From Silurus meridionalis (taxonomy: Eukaryota > Chordata > Actinopteri > Siluriformes > Siluridae): a stretch of DNA of 64,000 bases. The DNA lies in the NCBI RefSeq assembly GCF_014805685.1, contig NC_060902.1:1767145-1831144 (forward strand). Direction: 5' to 3'. The notes beneath the pieces are model-generated. The model did not search any database and was not told where the DNA came from. It saw only the letters and a list, made by a program, of their open reading frames with translations. The position numbers and the translations under genes were made by a program. Shown here piece after piece: positions 24,022-36,200 of this stretch (its first letter is position 1; the number at the start of each line of letters is the position of its first letter).

Positions 24022-24290
24022 ACCTGGCCAAAAGTTTTTGGACATCTAAACATAAGATTGCTATGGGCTTCTTGAACACCCTGGTCCACATTTAGTCTCC
24101 ATATGCTGTTAAATAAACCTCCACTGTTCTGGGAAGATGTTCCACTAGATTTTATGACTATTTGTGTGAGATTCATTCAGCCACAAAGGTGTTGTGAGGG
24201 AGGTGAGAAGACCTGGGGTGCAGTCAACGTTCACATTCATTCACGTTCAATAGGGTTGGAGCTCTATAGCAGGAGATCTTCCACCATGAG
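24022..24290 (+). mobile_element. MITE copy E (truncated)
   Basis: The start is ggccaaaagtttttggacat. Inner blocks are 'ctgggaagatgttccactag' and 'ggggtgcagtcaacgttcac', ending around 'gcaggagatcttccaccatg'. The right half seen in copies B and D is missing. Confidence 0.78.
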
Positions 24291-24639
24291 TTTAAATGAG
24301 GAGAAATACCTCAAGAACCCATCATTAAATAAAATATTCAATTGGCAACACAAATGAGTCTTTAAACCTCTTTAAAATTTGATTATCGAACGTTTGCAGA
24401 AAAAAGGAAACATAATTCAGCTGCACTCTGACTGCACTCGATACCAGTGTCTGAATCGGTGTTTTATTAGTACATAAGAAGCTGCGTGTCGTGTAAACTC
24501 AAACACGTGGTTTCTGAAGAACCAAAAACTTCTAAGCTGGTGAACTGAGAAACAACATGAGAGTTTTGGTGCAACCCTGCACCCGGCACTTATTTGGGAA
24601 ATATCATTTGCACTGCCTCATTTTAGAAACCCTGCACAA

Positions 24640-25168
24640 ACCGTATACACCATGAAGAACACTGATGATCATCATGGCCCCTGCTTGTGGCTGGATTGAT
24701 TTATTAGGCAGCAAGTGAAGTTTTGTCCTCAAAGCTGATTGAGAGTTTGACATATTGAGACGTCTAGACGTCTGGGTCAGAGCAACTTCAAAACTGCAGC
24801 TTTTGTGAGATGTTCCTGGTCTGCAGTAGTCCGTATCTATCAAAAGTGCTCCAAGAAAGGAACAGTGGTGAACCAGCGACAGGGTCGTGGGCGGCTGAGG
24901 ATCATTGATGCTGAGCGAAGGCTGGTCCGTGTGGTCCAATCCAACAGACGAGCTCACATCGTTCACATTAAATTCCGTAAAGCTGCTTCGAGACAATGTC
25001 TTATGAAAAGCGCTATAGAAATAAAGTCGGCTTAACAAGCTCCTGTAGATCAAATTGCTGAAGAAGTTATTGCGGTTAATGATCAACAGGTCAGGAGTGT
25101 TTTGGCAGCAAAAGGGGAACAATACAATATTAGACAGGTGCTCATAATGTTATGCCTGATCAGTGTAG
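24640..25168 (+). mobile_element. Tc1-like transposon, internally deleted, with nested insertion
   Basis: The N-terminal part of the transposase is readable at 24805-24960 with blocks SAVVRIYQKCSKKGTVVN and ERRLVRVVQSNRRA. The element then jumps to its 3' end: 'gttttggcagcaaaagggga', then the terminal repeat with 'cataatgttatgcctgatca' ending at about 25168. Most of the catalytic domain is deleted. A foreign segment (about 24965-25035) interrupts the transposase region. Confidence 0.82.
24965..25035 (+). mobile_element. Small retroposon-like insert inside the Tc1 element
   Basis: It includes 'aaagctgcttcgagacaatg' and 'aagcgctatagaaataaagt', typical of a widespread fish repeat. The Tc1 sequence resumes at 'agctcctgtagatcaaattg', and 'agctc' occurs on both sides as a possible target duplication. 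A related insert in the opposite orientation lies at 30126-30369. Confidence 0.6.
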
Positions 25169-25997
25169 TTCATTTCTTTATTATTATTATTATTATTAAT
25201 ATATATTTGCATATTTTTATTGCACCATCACACCATGAGAAATTCTTCAACCCATGATTGCAATAAATGTAATTCTGTTTAAATGATTGTACACAATCTA
25301 ATGCTACAGAAGAGGTCAGTGATAAAGAACTGGGTACGTTTAGTTCTGAGATTAAATTTAAAGCCCAGATATGAGGCAAGAACAAAAACAAGAAGGAGAA
25401 TAAATATGTGGGATATGGAAAGACGTTGCACCTGGGAAGTGTTCAAGGTTTGGAAGAATCCTGATAGAAGGGGTTTTTAGTGCTGAATGACTAAAAATGT
25501 TTGCACTTTCTGATCAGCAGCTCAGAAAAGAGAGAGAGAGAGAGAGAGAGACTCAGAGTATTGACTAGTTGAATAGTTGATAGGAATTTGACCTTACCTG
25601 AGAAATCCTGAGTGACCTTTGATGAGTGTGTGCACACAGCAGACCATCCTTCTGGGTGTCTTTCTAAATGTGAGTGTGTGTGTGTGTGTGTGTGCATGTG
25701 TGTGTTGTCTCAAACCCGCCCCTTGTGGGACGTGTTTATACAGGTCACCACTCCCTTTGCCTCACCTGTTTGTGGTGTGTGTGTGTGTGTGTGAGAAATA
25801 GAGGTATAAAAAAAGGTGTGTCTGTAGATCATACACAAAAACCGGCTCGGCCACATTGTTAATTGCACCAGGAGGGGGTAAATCACCTGAGCCTCTGCCC
25901 AGGCTGTGAGGGGGCTGAGTTATCAGGAACACTGATTGATTTGATGTTGGTTGCTGTGGATGTAGTTGAGGTCGATGTGCAAACATATTTTAGCTGC

Positions 25998-26056
<59 letters not shown>

Positions 26057-26500
26057 GCGCGCACACACTAATCCGGTTAATCAGACACGATTATGTGGGG
26101 CAGGTGTGTTGGGTTAGAGCTGCAACTCAACCCAGGACAGGAGGTCTCAGGAAATACCCCCAAGTGGTTTTATTTGATGTGGAATGGAAGAAATTTAGAA
26201 GAAGAAGAATGCTGCCACCTTGTGGCGAACAGTGGTAAATAAATCAGGGTAACAAAAGGATCAAACATGATGTAGGAACATGTAGAAGGTGGAAGTGGAG
26301 AATACACACACACACACACACACACGAATATACATATGTTTTATACTTAAAATTAAGTATATAATTATATCTGAGAAATCTATTTTAAAGCAAAGCGTTC
26401 ATAAATCAGAAAGCAGATTCGGACCCAGATGTGTTCACACAGTGGCTGTGAAAAGTGTGAAAACACCAAGTCTTTATGGCTTTTGAGATACATGCATTTG
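25169..26500. other. Intergenic with several CA/GT arrays
   Basis: (ATT)n short run near 25183; (GA)n near 25531; (GT)n near 25674 and 25776; (CA)n at about 26001-26056; (CA)n near 26305. The open frames across these are repeat artefacts. Confidence 0.55.
26001..26056. repeat. (CA)n microsatellite
   Basis: This is a CA run of about 55 bases ending in a short gcgcgcg patch. Confidence 0.95.
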
Positions 26501-26539
26501 TTTCTGTGCAACGATATTAATGCTCAGCAGACGTTCACC

Positions 26540-26860
26540 TTGGTCCGTCTGGACCACGGCTCATTGGAACCGACTTCACCGTACAAGACGACAAGAGTTT
26601 TGTAAGCGTTGTTTACAGAACAAACAGTCGTCTGGAGTGTTATAGATCACGGAATGACCTTCCCAGGCACTGCAGCTTAATCCTATTGAACTGCTCTGGG
26701 AGGAATTGCATCACAAGAAAGAAAGAAATCTCCAACTAATGAAGAGCAACTTTGACAAGTTTTCCAAGAAGCACAGCAAAGTATTTTAGCTCAGTGTTTG
26801 GAGAAACAAACTTTCCGGATGCAGAGAGTGTGTCAAGCTGCTTTTCATGCTAGGATTTTT
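26540..26860 (+). mobile_element. Remnant of a Tc1/mariner transposase C-terminus
   Basis: Reading plus, pieces resemble the C-terminal catalytic part: 'gtacaagacgacaag' (VQDDK) and, after a gap, NPIELLWEELHHKKERN. The second is close to the DLNPIEllWdEL block of Tc1 transposases. It is heavily decayed, with no ends visible. Confidence 0.5.
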
Positions 26861-27485
26861 TTTTATGTAAATAAAGTGTAACATCTGGACATCTTCAGAA
26901 AATCTTCTTACTGTTACAGTATCAAGTTTACTGCATAGAAACAATTATATTATAAATAACCCGTGATTTGTTTTTAAATACATAGTAAATAATTAAAGGT
27001 AAACAAAATGTGCCTTTTCTGGGTATGAGCTCACTAACGAAGAATATTACAGTCAACAGCTGCTCATCTGAGACCAGGACTGGTTCAGTACCCTGTCCTC
27101 TTAAAAATGAAGCTGGGAATGAATTATCAGTAGCTCTGTGGTGGTGTCCTCAAGGGGGCGCTGTTTAAATCTCTAGTACAGCTGAGAAGAAAAGTTTGTA
27201 TCCCCTGAGATTTCTAGGTGCTAAAAAAAATACAAAACATGAATATAGTTTTATAGCATAATTTTATAAACTCCAGGATGAGATCCAGAAAGAGGATACG
27301 GGCTTTAAGTGAAATGATTGAAAGAAGGAAATATAAATGTTTATATATTTGGGCATTGGAGACTTTATTATCACTTACACACTAAAAATGGCAAAAAATA
27401 ATTAAACCACATATATTGAATTTGAAACCTTTTTTTATTTATATAAATATATATATGCATTTTTTCTGTTATCTGTTTTCATCCA

Positions 27486-27524
<39 letters not shown>

Positions 27525-27677
27525 AATATTTAGCTTCTTTTTTCAATTGTTTTCAATTTTTTATTTTTACAAATTTATAGTCTGTATTTTTTTTTTTTTT
27601 TTCAAGCCAGTAATTAATTTGCCTCTTCCTCCAGAGGTCAATGGGGTATGCAAACATTTGTCTAACGAGATACCTGA

Positions 27678-27716
<39 letters not shown>

Positions 27717-27902
27717 AAAAGTCCTGTATTGAATGCAAAACATTAAGGAATTTATTTTATTTATTTTTATTATCTTTATTATTTAAAAAAATTGGGGGGA
27801 GGGGGGCTTTATTATTATTTGTTTATCATTATATATTTAGATATATATATTTTACCGTTTGAGTATTTTCAGAGCTGAACCCAATATGATATAACATGAT
27901 GA

Positions 27903-27936
<34 letters not shown>

Positions 27937-27950
27937 GATGAGGAGTGTGT
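26861..27950. other. Upstream flank of znf362, AT-rich
   Basis: (CA)n lies at about 27487-27523, (ATT)n at about 27678-27716 and (GAT)n/(GGT)n at about 27897-27940. No gene was recognised. Confidence 0.5.
27678..27716. repeat. (ATT)n trinucleotide array
   Basis: About 13 ATT units. It translates to poly-Ile or poly-Asn frames that are not genes. Confidence 0.93.
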
Positions 27951-28760
27951 GAGCGCTCTGCCTGCAGCACCCAGAAGTGAACAGTAGGCGACCCGGAAGG
28001 TCTGAACTCCGACTGAATGCGAGCTGAAAGAAGAGCTTTACCTTTTAAAATATAGATCTAAAAAATCATTTCCACATCCACAAACCCCGCACCGAGTCCG
28101 GATCGATCCGCCTGGGGTGAGTGCGTGCGTCTTTCATTCGTGGCGCATTCGTGATTTTGCGCATTGTGTGTATGTGTGTGATTAATCCGGAGTTCTCCCG
28201 GAGCTCGGAAAAGTTCAAATAAAAAAAAAACCCTAAACAGAGGAATGGCTGAAGCCCAGCGTCCCCCATGTGGATCCAGAACCGCTCCTGAATCCACTTT
28301 AGTGCCGCTGTGTTCATTAGCGGCTTATTAATTATCGCGTTTAATTGGTTTTTTGCGCGTGCATGCTCTTCGTCGCGGTTTTGTGCGGCATGATTGTTGT
28401 AGGAAGTGTCTTGTTTTTTTTTTTTTCCTCTCTTTTTTTTTTCTCCCCCTCTTCGAGCCGGGCTTTTCAAACCTGCAGATCTAAGTAAACAATCATCCGA
28501 GCTCTTAATGCAAATAAACGGATGGCGTCTTTAAGTGGTCTCGTGTCCAGGAACGGATCGCGCGTGCAGATTCGGAGGGGATCTGCAGAATATGGCGTCT
28601 GGTTCCTTTATAAAAATAAAGACAGGCTGCCATTTTTGTTTTCCTTTTGTCTGAATTTTTGTTAATAAAACTGTCTGAGAATGTGGGAGAGGCGGCGCGA
28701 GCTCGCTGTTTCCACCAGCCTCTGAAACAGGCTCGGGGTTTTTTTTTTTATCCGTTTTGT
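27950..28760 (+). promoter_or_regulatory. CpG-rich segment with probable znf362 first exon and promoter
   Basis: This part is clearly richer in CpG than its AT-rich surroundings. A candidate non-coding exon ends at 28116 with a strong donor (ctggg|gtgagt), about 5.2 kb before the first znf362 coding exon and on the same strand. The transcription start cannot be set by eye. It is inferred to be the znf362 promoter region because it is the only CpG-rich patch upstream of that gene. Confidence 0.45.
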
Positions 28761-29036
28761 GTTACTTTGCGTTGGATACATGTAACGACAATAAAACTTC
28801 CAGGATGCCGATAGATTTTTTTTTTCTTTCAAAAAAGGAGAAAAGTTAACAAGCCCAAGTTGTGATCTCGGGTTTGATCAGGGACTTGAAGGTGACGCTC
28901 AGGAGAGTCGGAGATGAAGAGGATCGTGTCTGAGATATAAAAGCGTTACATGATTTTTTTGTTCTTTTGCATTTTAACACGGATTTCTGATTTGAGAGGT
29001 GGAGGAGGGCCATGCTGGAGCTCTGCACCTCCCTCT

Positions 29037-29073
<37 letters not shown>

Positions 29074-29291
29074 AGATTCAAGATTCAAAGGTTGCTTTAT
29101 TGGCATAAAAAATATGGACATTGGTATTGCCAAAGCATAGAATATATACACACATACACACACACACACCACATACAACACACACACACAATCAGATATA
29201 ATAATAAACTATAAAAGTACTGTATATAATATAGTATATAATCTATAATATATTGTAATATAGCTATAATAACAATATAAAAACTAGAATT

Positions 29292-29345
<54 letters not shown>

Positions 29346-30050
29346 CACAGATCTTAAATAATATAAAGCATGCTGATGGTTGCATTATTTCATTTTATAT
29401 GGTTTATATATATATATAAAATACATACATGTGAATAGAAACACGTTTATATAAAGATTTATTTACAGGCGAATCTTTTCCCCAACGATTACTGTTTATT
29501 TACTGCAAAATTCCTTGAACGAGTCTGAAAATAATGCGATTTTATAATAATAAATTTCTTTGCATTTGAGAATTTATTGCATATGATTAGAGCTGCATCT
29601 GATGTCGATATCAGAATTGCGATAACGATCAGCAATATCACAATATCGATCGTGTTCAATATGCAAATCACATATATGATGCCCCTATTTTCAGTCTTAT
29701 GATCTCATAGTTCTAAAAAAAATAAATCCTGCCATAGCAGTGAACAGTGAGATATTACTTGTTTGGATTTTAGTATTGTTCCTAAAAAAAAAACTATTTT
29801 GCATGTGGGCGTGGCCTGATGATTTTCCTATTTGAATAAATTAGCTCATTATCAGGCACTGCTATAATTCTTTACGCAGCAATTACATTAAAATTGTGTT
29901 CGATTTTTTTTACATGTTAAGTGCTCGGCTTTGTTTTAGCGTCTTTATACTGCAGCTTTCTAGCTTTCATTCTGGCTTTGTACGAGCTCTGCTTTTTTGC
30001 ATCTATTGTAGCTTCAAGTTCTCACCATTTACTTTTATAGCGTTCTGCTG
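28761..30050. other. Presumed znf362 intron 1, proximal part
   Basis: (CT)n lies at about 29039-29069 and about 29297-29341, with AT-rich sequence between. The block 'caaaggttgctttattggca' near 29087 is part of a dispersed fish repeat. No coding exon was seen. Confidence 0.5.
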
Positions 30051-30054
30051 AGCG

Positions 30055-30470
30055 ACATACAATGATCTGATTTCTATAACTGAGCAGTTGAGGTTTAAGG
30101 GCTTTTGGTCAAGGACACAGCAGTGAATTTCAATTCTGTTTTATTTGTAGTGTGAATTTAACAATGGACATTGTCTCAAAGCAGCTTCATAGAGGTTTAA
30201 ACATCTGTATAAAAGAATGTCTAACTTCAGTGCCTGTGTGTTTGTAAGCGAATAAGAGGAAAAACTCAAATCATTTCTGAGGTGTTCGGTGATTGGTGCA
30301 GAACTGTTGATGAAAACTGAGGTCCTAAACATTTGTAGCAGACGTGTGATATTAATTACAGGTAAAATCCAGCAGTGGCAGCTTTAGACTTTTATTTTCG
30401 AGATTTGAATTCACAACTTTCTGATCAGAAGTCGGACACGTTAATGATCGAGCCACCACTTCCCTCCAGA
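30055..30470 (-). repeat. SINE-like repeat, copy 4, split by an insertion
   Basis: The two halves, 30055-30125 ('tgagcagttgaggtttaagg') and 30370-30470 ('cagtggcagctttagac', 'tgaattcacaactttctgat', 'atgatcgagccacc'), together make one minus-oriented copy of the family also seen at 20078, 21000, 22150 and 37225. The split point is marked by an 8-bp duplication. Confidence 0.78.
30126..30369 (-). mobile_element. 244-bp insertion with perfect 8-bp target duplication
   Basis: The segment is bounded by cagcagtg at 30118-30125 and again at 30370-30377. Removing it restores the host SINE sequence. It starts aatttcaattctgttttatt and contains 'caatggacattgtctcaaag' followed by 'cagcttcatagagg'. Read on the minus strand it ends in an aattgaaatt-like tail, which suggests a retroposon rather than a cut-and-paste element. 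Confidence 0.8.
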
Positions 30471-31640
30471 CAGTTCACCCCGGAGGTTGTAAATGACAGG
30501 ATAAGACACAAAAAATGCAGAAGATGTGAACTAATCGCAGGTTAAAACTTTGAGCATCAGACTGACCAAACGTCTGACTACCGGATTGGATTGTGCAATC
30601 GTTCGGATTTGCGTCACCGAACTCGCAGCTGTCTGTAGATATTTAGCGAACTGTTGGAGACGGTTGCCGAATGTAGGCATACCCGCGACGTCACAAGTCT
30701 CAGTGCTTCAGTAAACCGAAACGTAATTCCAGCGTTCTCATTAGGGTCTTTTTTTATCTGCTTATATTCAGCTTGAAAACAAAAACGTGAATAATATGCA
30801 GAGGAAAACAATTTTCAGCGCTCAGCTTGCAATCGTACCTCATAACTCCCTCAAACCCGTCGCTCTTCTCCGGGAAGGAACACGGCCTTCTAGAAATCTT
30901 TCCACACGACGGGATTATTTGAGGAATATCACTTTCATGCATTATGGATTCTTTTTCTTTGCCCTGCGACGCTCGGCCGTGCATGTTTTGGCAGCGTGCT
31001 CGGGGTTTGAAGGCTGTTCGACTTGGGGATCTGCACAGAGGAGTTCATTTGCGCGAGCCAAAAATAATAAAGATGATCCATCCAGGCGTATGAACCCCAA
31101 ACTTTTGTGTTTTTTTCTGCAGAATGTTTTCTTAATGGTGGTTATGGGTGTCTGTTTCACTTCCTGTTTGAACTCGAAGGGGAAAATTCTTTCTTTCGTT
31201 ATGCGACGATTTTGCGCGAACGCACATACGCCTTTTTTTGCTTTTCGGAAGCTTGTGCACGAGCTGGTTTGCGTTCAGGACTGATGAAGTGTGCTGCCAG
31301 TTTTGTTTGTAGGGTCGTGACTTTATGGGGGGAGGAGGAGTAGGAGCGGCGGCTCTATTTACCCAGAATTGCTTTAGCGTTGCTTCACTTCACTAAGCTG
31401 TACAATATGTGTGCATGCAGACGTGAATGGAAGAACCTCCACAAAGTAGTGTGCAGGAATATTTCCAAAACTCGCCGACCTTCTGCGCTTGTCACACTAG
31501 TTATTTTTTTTCCTTTGCGGTCATCACGTCACTTACATCTGAATGTCACGTGCGTCAGCCTCTGTATCAGCACATTCTACAGACACTGCACTGGAGTAGA
31601 ACTGGAACTGGATATAAAGCCTATTTTTGAAAAGTTTATG
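30471..31640. other. znf362 intron 1, CpG-bearing unique segment
   Basis: 30600-31350 has more CpG than its flanks and a 165-codon plus frame (30787-31284) without a recognisable domain or splice signals. I do not call a gene. It could be regulatory. Confidence 0.35.
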
Positions 31641-31654
31641 ATTAATAAAAAAGC

Positions 31655-32168
31655 ACAGACTATTTTGACAAAAGTATTGAGAGACCCGACTTTTCCAGTC
31701 ATATGCACTTCTTCACCAAACTGTTCCCACAAAATTGGAGGCACACAGTTTTACACGACGTCTTTGGAAATTTTTCCTCCACTTAAAATAGGAGACCCAA
31801 ACCTGTTCAGCATGACAATGCTCCTGTGCACAAAGTCTGCTCCATGAAGATCTGCGCTACATGTGTTCGATTCCGTCTTGTATTTATGTCCCTTTTGTGT
31901 TTCTATGCATTCTCCTATGGTGGAAGATCTCCTGCTATAGAGCGTCTATTAAACATGAATGTATTGGAAAGCTGACTGCACCCCAGACCTCCTCACCTTA
32001 TCTACAGCAGAACATGGCTTTACTAAGTGGCCGAATGAAATCTTACAAATCTCCTCAAAATCTAGTGGAACATTTTCCCAGAAAAGTGGAGATACTGTAA
32101 CAGCAAATGGAGACTCCATGTGGAATGAGATGTTTAAAAAGAAGCACCAACATTATGGTCAGGATCTG
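31655..32168 (-). mobile_element. MITE copy F, with internal insertion
   Basis: In minus orientation: 'gacaaaagtattgagagacc' (outer end), 'gagacccaaacctgttcagc', then 'atggtggaagatctcctgct', 'gcaccccagacctcctcacc', 'atctagtggaacattttccc'-like blocks and 'cattatggtcaggat'. About 50 extra bases near 31862-31915 interrupt the usual spacing. Confidence 0.75.
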
Positions 32169-33287
32169 TGGATCTAAATTTACCATCCTGATGTGAGGTG
32201 ATAGATTGAAATATGTTAAAGTTTTGCAACAAAAAACGAACGATTTAATTTAGTTTTTATTTAGTTCCCATACGCTGTTTTACAAAGCACATGTTTTCTG
32301 TTCACACAGTCCACAAGACATGATAACTGAATTTCCACAAAGCAACCAGCTGAAAAGTTGACGTACTTTTCTTCTCACTCCATGTTGGTACCTGGAGGAT
32401 CAGTGACTGCATTAATGTTTTATCATCATTGTTCCTGAGTGTAGTCCCTTTTCCACAACCGGCTATATGATATTGAGATTCATGTTTTTATGCACAGGGC
32501 AACTACAGTCATCTTATAAACTGAATAAAGTGTTCATTCTTTTTTATTTACGTAACGTAAATTTGTTATGTAGCTTCTAGGGATGGTAAGATTCAGCGAT
32601 TCGCGTCGGTGCATCCATCGATTTTAAAAAGTGTGCATTGGTTACAAACGCATTATTTGCGTCGGTATAAAAGATTTCTTTATATATTTAAAATGTGACC
32701 ATTTGTGATCAATATTTGATATGTAGATCGATTTCTCGTCGCTAAACGTTTCTCGAGAGCGTTCTCTCAGCACCGCTGCTGCTACGTAAACACGACGTAT
32801 CACAACACTACGGAGACCGAGGCGTGTCCTAAAAGTAACATAGAATACAGATTAACATGGCAGAGGTAGAGCTGTAACTTCCTGCAGACACAACAAGAAA
32901 AGAACGTCTGGTTTTATTTCTTTTTTGTTTAGTTTTGCACCACACAGGCGTGTTTGTGAAATGGGTCATGCGTTAGAAGACACTTAAGTAAGGTAATGAT
33001 TTGCTGTCTGTCTGAACCAAAGAATTAAAATTAACTATTTGTACCCTGTTGAATTGCAGAGCATCAGATTTTTTTCCATCGTATTGTACTGCATTGGGTC
33101 GCATTGTGTTGAACTGAATTGCAGTCGCACTGCAGCGTAATGAATTAGTAGCTGCTTTATATGTGTCAGTAGCGTATCGTATTGTCGGCTATGCGTGGAG
33201 ATGCTAATAAGATAATATTGAACTGCTTTCGTGGCTGTATGTTGAACTGAATGTAACAGAAAATGTTTTGTTGGTTTTCTCCTCAGC
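32169..33287. other. znf362 intron 1, distal part
   Basis: Non-coding. 'tttgtgatcaatatttgata' near 32703 recurs near 59701 together with 'ttctctcagcaccgctgctg'/'ttctctcagcaccattgctg', so a dispersed repeat of unknown class is present at both places. Confidence 0.5.
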
Positions 33288-36200
33288 ATGGCCGAGCCAC
33301 GGTTTAATAACCCATACTTCTGGCCTCCGCCTCCTGCAATGCCTGGTCAGGTACGACACTTGATCGCATGAATGGCTAAAATCACTATAACAAGCGTTAC
33401 AATATTCAGATGTTAAATATTTATAAATACTATTTGTTTTTCATCTCAATCTGGTCATGTGGATTTACCAATTATGAGTGTATATAAATCCCACTTGTTG
33501 TTAAATTAGTGTTCCCATTACACCTCATAAGCCTCATTCGAAGGTTTTACATTCTTTTTTTTTAATACAATAAAAACCCAATTTCAAGATGGCCACCCAT
33601 TCTATAACAAGTAATAAAAATGTAGCGAGTAATTTGAATACAAAAAAAATCTGAGCTAATTATTTGTGCATCGTTTACTCCATTTAACTCCACACAGAGC
33701 ACAGTGTTTCCCCACGGACCATTATTACTGACGCACCACCCAAACCAATTTTGTATGCCATAAGTTATTGGTTACATTTTGAGGCAGATATTTCCAGAAA
33801 ACACTCTCGCTGTGAGAGAATTGTCTAACATTCATTTAATAATTAAATGTGGCTCCTTGTGTCATTGGGATTTTTGTAGTGAGCTGCTCGCTCTCAGTTA
33901 CGACCCGATACAGTTTTACCCAGAGTAGATAGCAGTCATTCGTAGCTTAGCTGATTCTCTGATATTATCCAGTACAAGTGACACTGTCCAACTGTCCTCT
34001 GCACTTCCTGTTTTCAGTTGGACAACCTTGTCCTGATTAACAAGATCAAAGAGCAGTTGATGGCCGAGAAAATCAGACCTCCACACCTGCCCCCGACTTC
34101 GGTCCAATCCCAGCAGCCCTTGCTGGTTTCCCCGACATCTTCCGAAGGTGGGACACACACCATGGCAGTGCAAAAGCTTCAGCAGATGCCTGGGCTTCCG
34201 CCTCATAGCCCCTCACAACCCGACGTGGCCCTGCACGCCCGACCTGCATCCAGCTCCGTCGCAGGTAAAGCACACGTCACTTGTCTGTCGTATCACGCAG
34301 CATCACTGAGCTGATATTAATAACCTGATGATGACTGTAGGATCTGATACAGAAGCTGTTTGAAGGAGACAAAGAAACATTGATGCACAGAAAAACTATC
34401 CAAAATTAATTTAGAGAATGAAATTATAACAGAATAAACCTTCTACAAAATCTCAAAGACTTTGTTATATATTGAAATTGGATTTATTCACGTCGTCACA
34501 AATATTTACTAAAAGCTTAAGAGGAAAAGTATTATATTTAGTCAATATTTTAGTTTACAGTATATTTAGTTTACACACCCAGAGTGATTTATTAACCCTT
34601 TTTAATTTCCTAACCGACACTTACTTTATACAACTTGAATTTGAGTAACATTTTCAAGTTATTAGCAAGTAATACGTTATTCAGGACTAGCTAGGTTTCA
34701 TGCTAGCTTTAAATTTGCTAGCTAGGTGGTGTTAGTTAATCAGGGAAGTTGCATGTAATGCATATTTAATAAATATGTACTGGAGGGTCAATTATCAAAT
34801 CTTAATATTATAATGAGAGAGCAATGACAAGTCACCATTGCTGCCACTAGGGGGCGATCTCTCCACAAAACTCAATAGATTTATTATCATTAGATTTTGA
34901 TTTATATACATCTAATTTTGTGCTATTTTTATTTACAAAGTAAAGCTGAATTATTACAGCAACATACACAATATGAAACTTAAGCAGTGCTTGACTTTTC
35001 AGTACTATGATAACTATATAAACCATTAATAAACTATTAATATCTCTAACACCAGTGGCTGAGATTATTAACACTAAATATACTGCACATTTTTATCATT
35101 ATAGAATTTTGTCGGTTACAATTTTAGGGATTTTGAAGATGATGATGATGAAGGTAGAAGCCCAGAAGAACATACAGAAAAACCATGTGTTTTAGGAAAG
35201 TCATTAAAACAAAGAATTCCTGCAAGCTTAGACTTTTTCCCTCTTTTCGTTTCCCCCAGGACGTATTCTCGGTGATGTAAACTTGAACCTGGACGACAAG
35301 GCGGCTTTAAAAGCCAGAGGACTGTGGGAAGACTGGCATTTACGACAAATTATAGACCAGCCTTCAAGAGCGAACCATCTGTCAGGTAACCACGCTTACA
35401 GATTCAATAGTGTGTATGACACTTCTGTATTGTGTATTTTTTATTGTTAGAGGTCGACCGATACCGATTTCACCGATAGCTAGGTAACCGATACTTTTTA
35501 AAATGGATACTGGATAAAAATTAAATAACACTCCATGTAAAATAGTACTGATCTTTTATTTAAAAAAAGAAAAACAGTACAGAATCATGAAATTGTGCTA
35601 AATGAAATAAATATGTATGTATAAATTAATAAATATAATAAAAATAAATAAGAAATATAATATAGCGCTCTCTGTGCAGCACCCAGTGGACCAGAAGCCA
35701 GTATGGATTTTTGCTGATAGTTCCAGCATCGAGTTTTGGCGATTAATCGGTCGACCTCTAATTATTAAGCATTATTATTATTATTATTACTCATCGCTTC
35801 GGATGGAGTTCTCTTCCAGATGGTAGAGAACTCTTGGAGATGGTTCCATCTTAACAGCCTAAAGTTCCATGAAGTTACTGAGCAACTAAAGACCTTTTAA
35901 GGATTGATTTGGGCTGTAATTAATATGAAAAGTTACAGCTACAGCAGCTCAGGACCTCAGTTCACACCTTAATGATGATCGATCTGTAGGATGAGGTTCT
36001 CTTTTAAGTCTGGTTCCTCAATGTTTCTAAGTCATGAAATCTCAGGGAGTTTTTCCTCATTAGGGATAAAATTATAGACAATAAGCGTAAAGAAATAAAT
36101 CTCTTTATCTCCGTAAATCTGTTTTTTAAGGCGAAGTCTATTGTTAAAAATGCTCTACTCATAAAACTGAATTGGATTATTATTTGATGGAGTGAGATTC

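Noticed and set aside
27547..27862. Poly-Ile/poly-Leu and poly-Asn frames
   Set aside because: They are translations of an (ATT)n array and A/T-rich flanks.
30787..31284. 165-codon gene
   Set aside because: No recognisable domain, splice context or codon pattern. Kept only as a possible regulatory segment.
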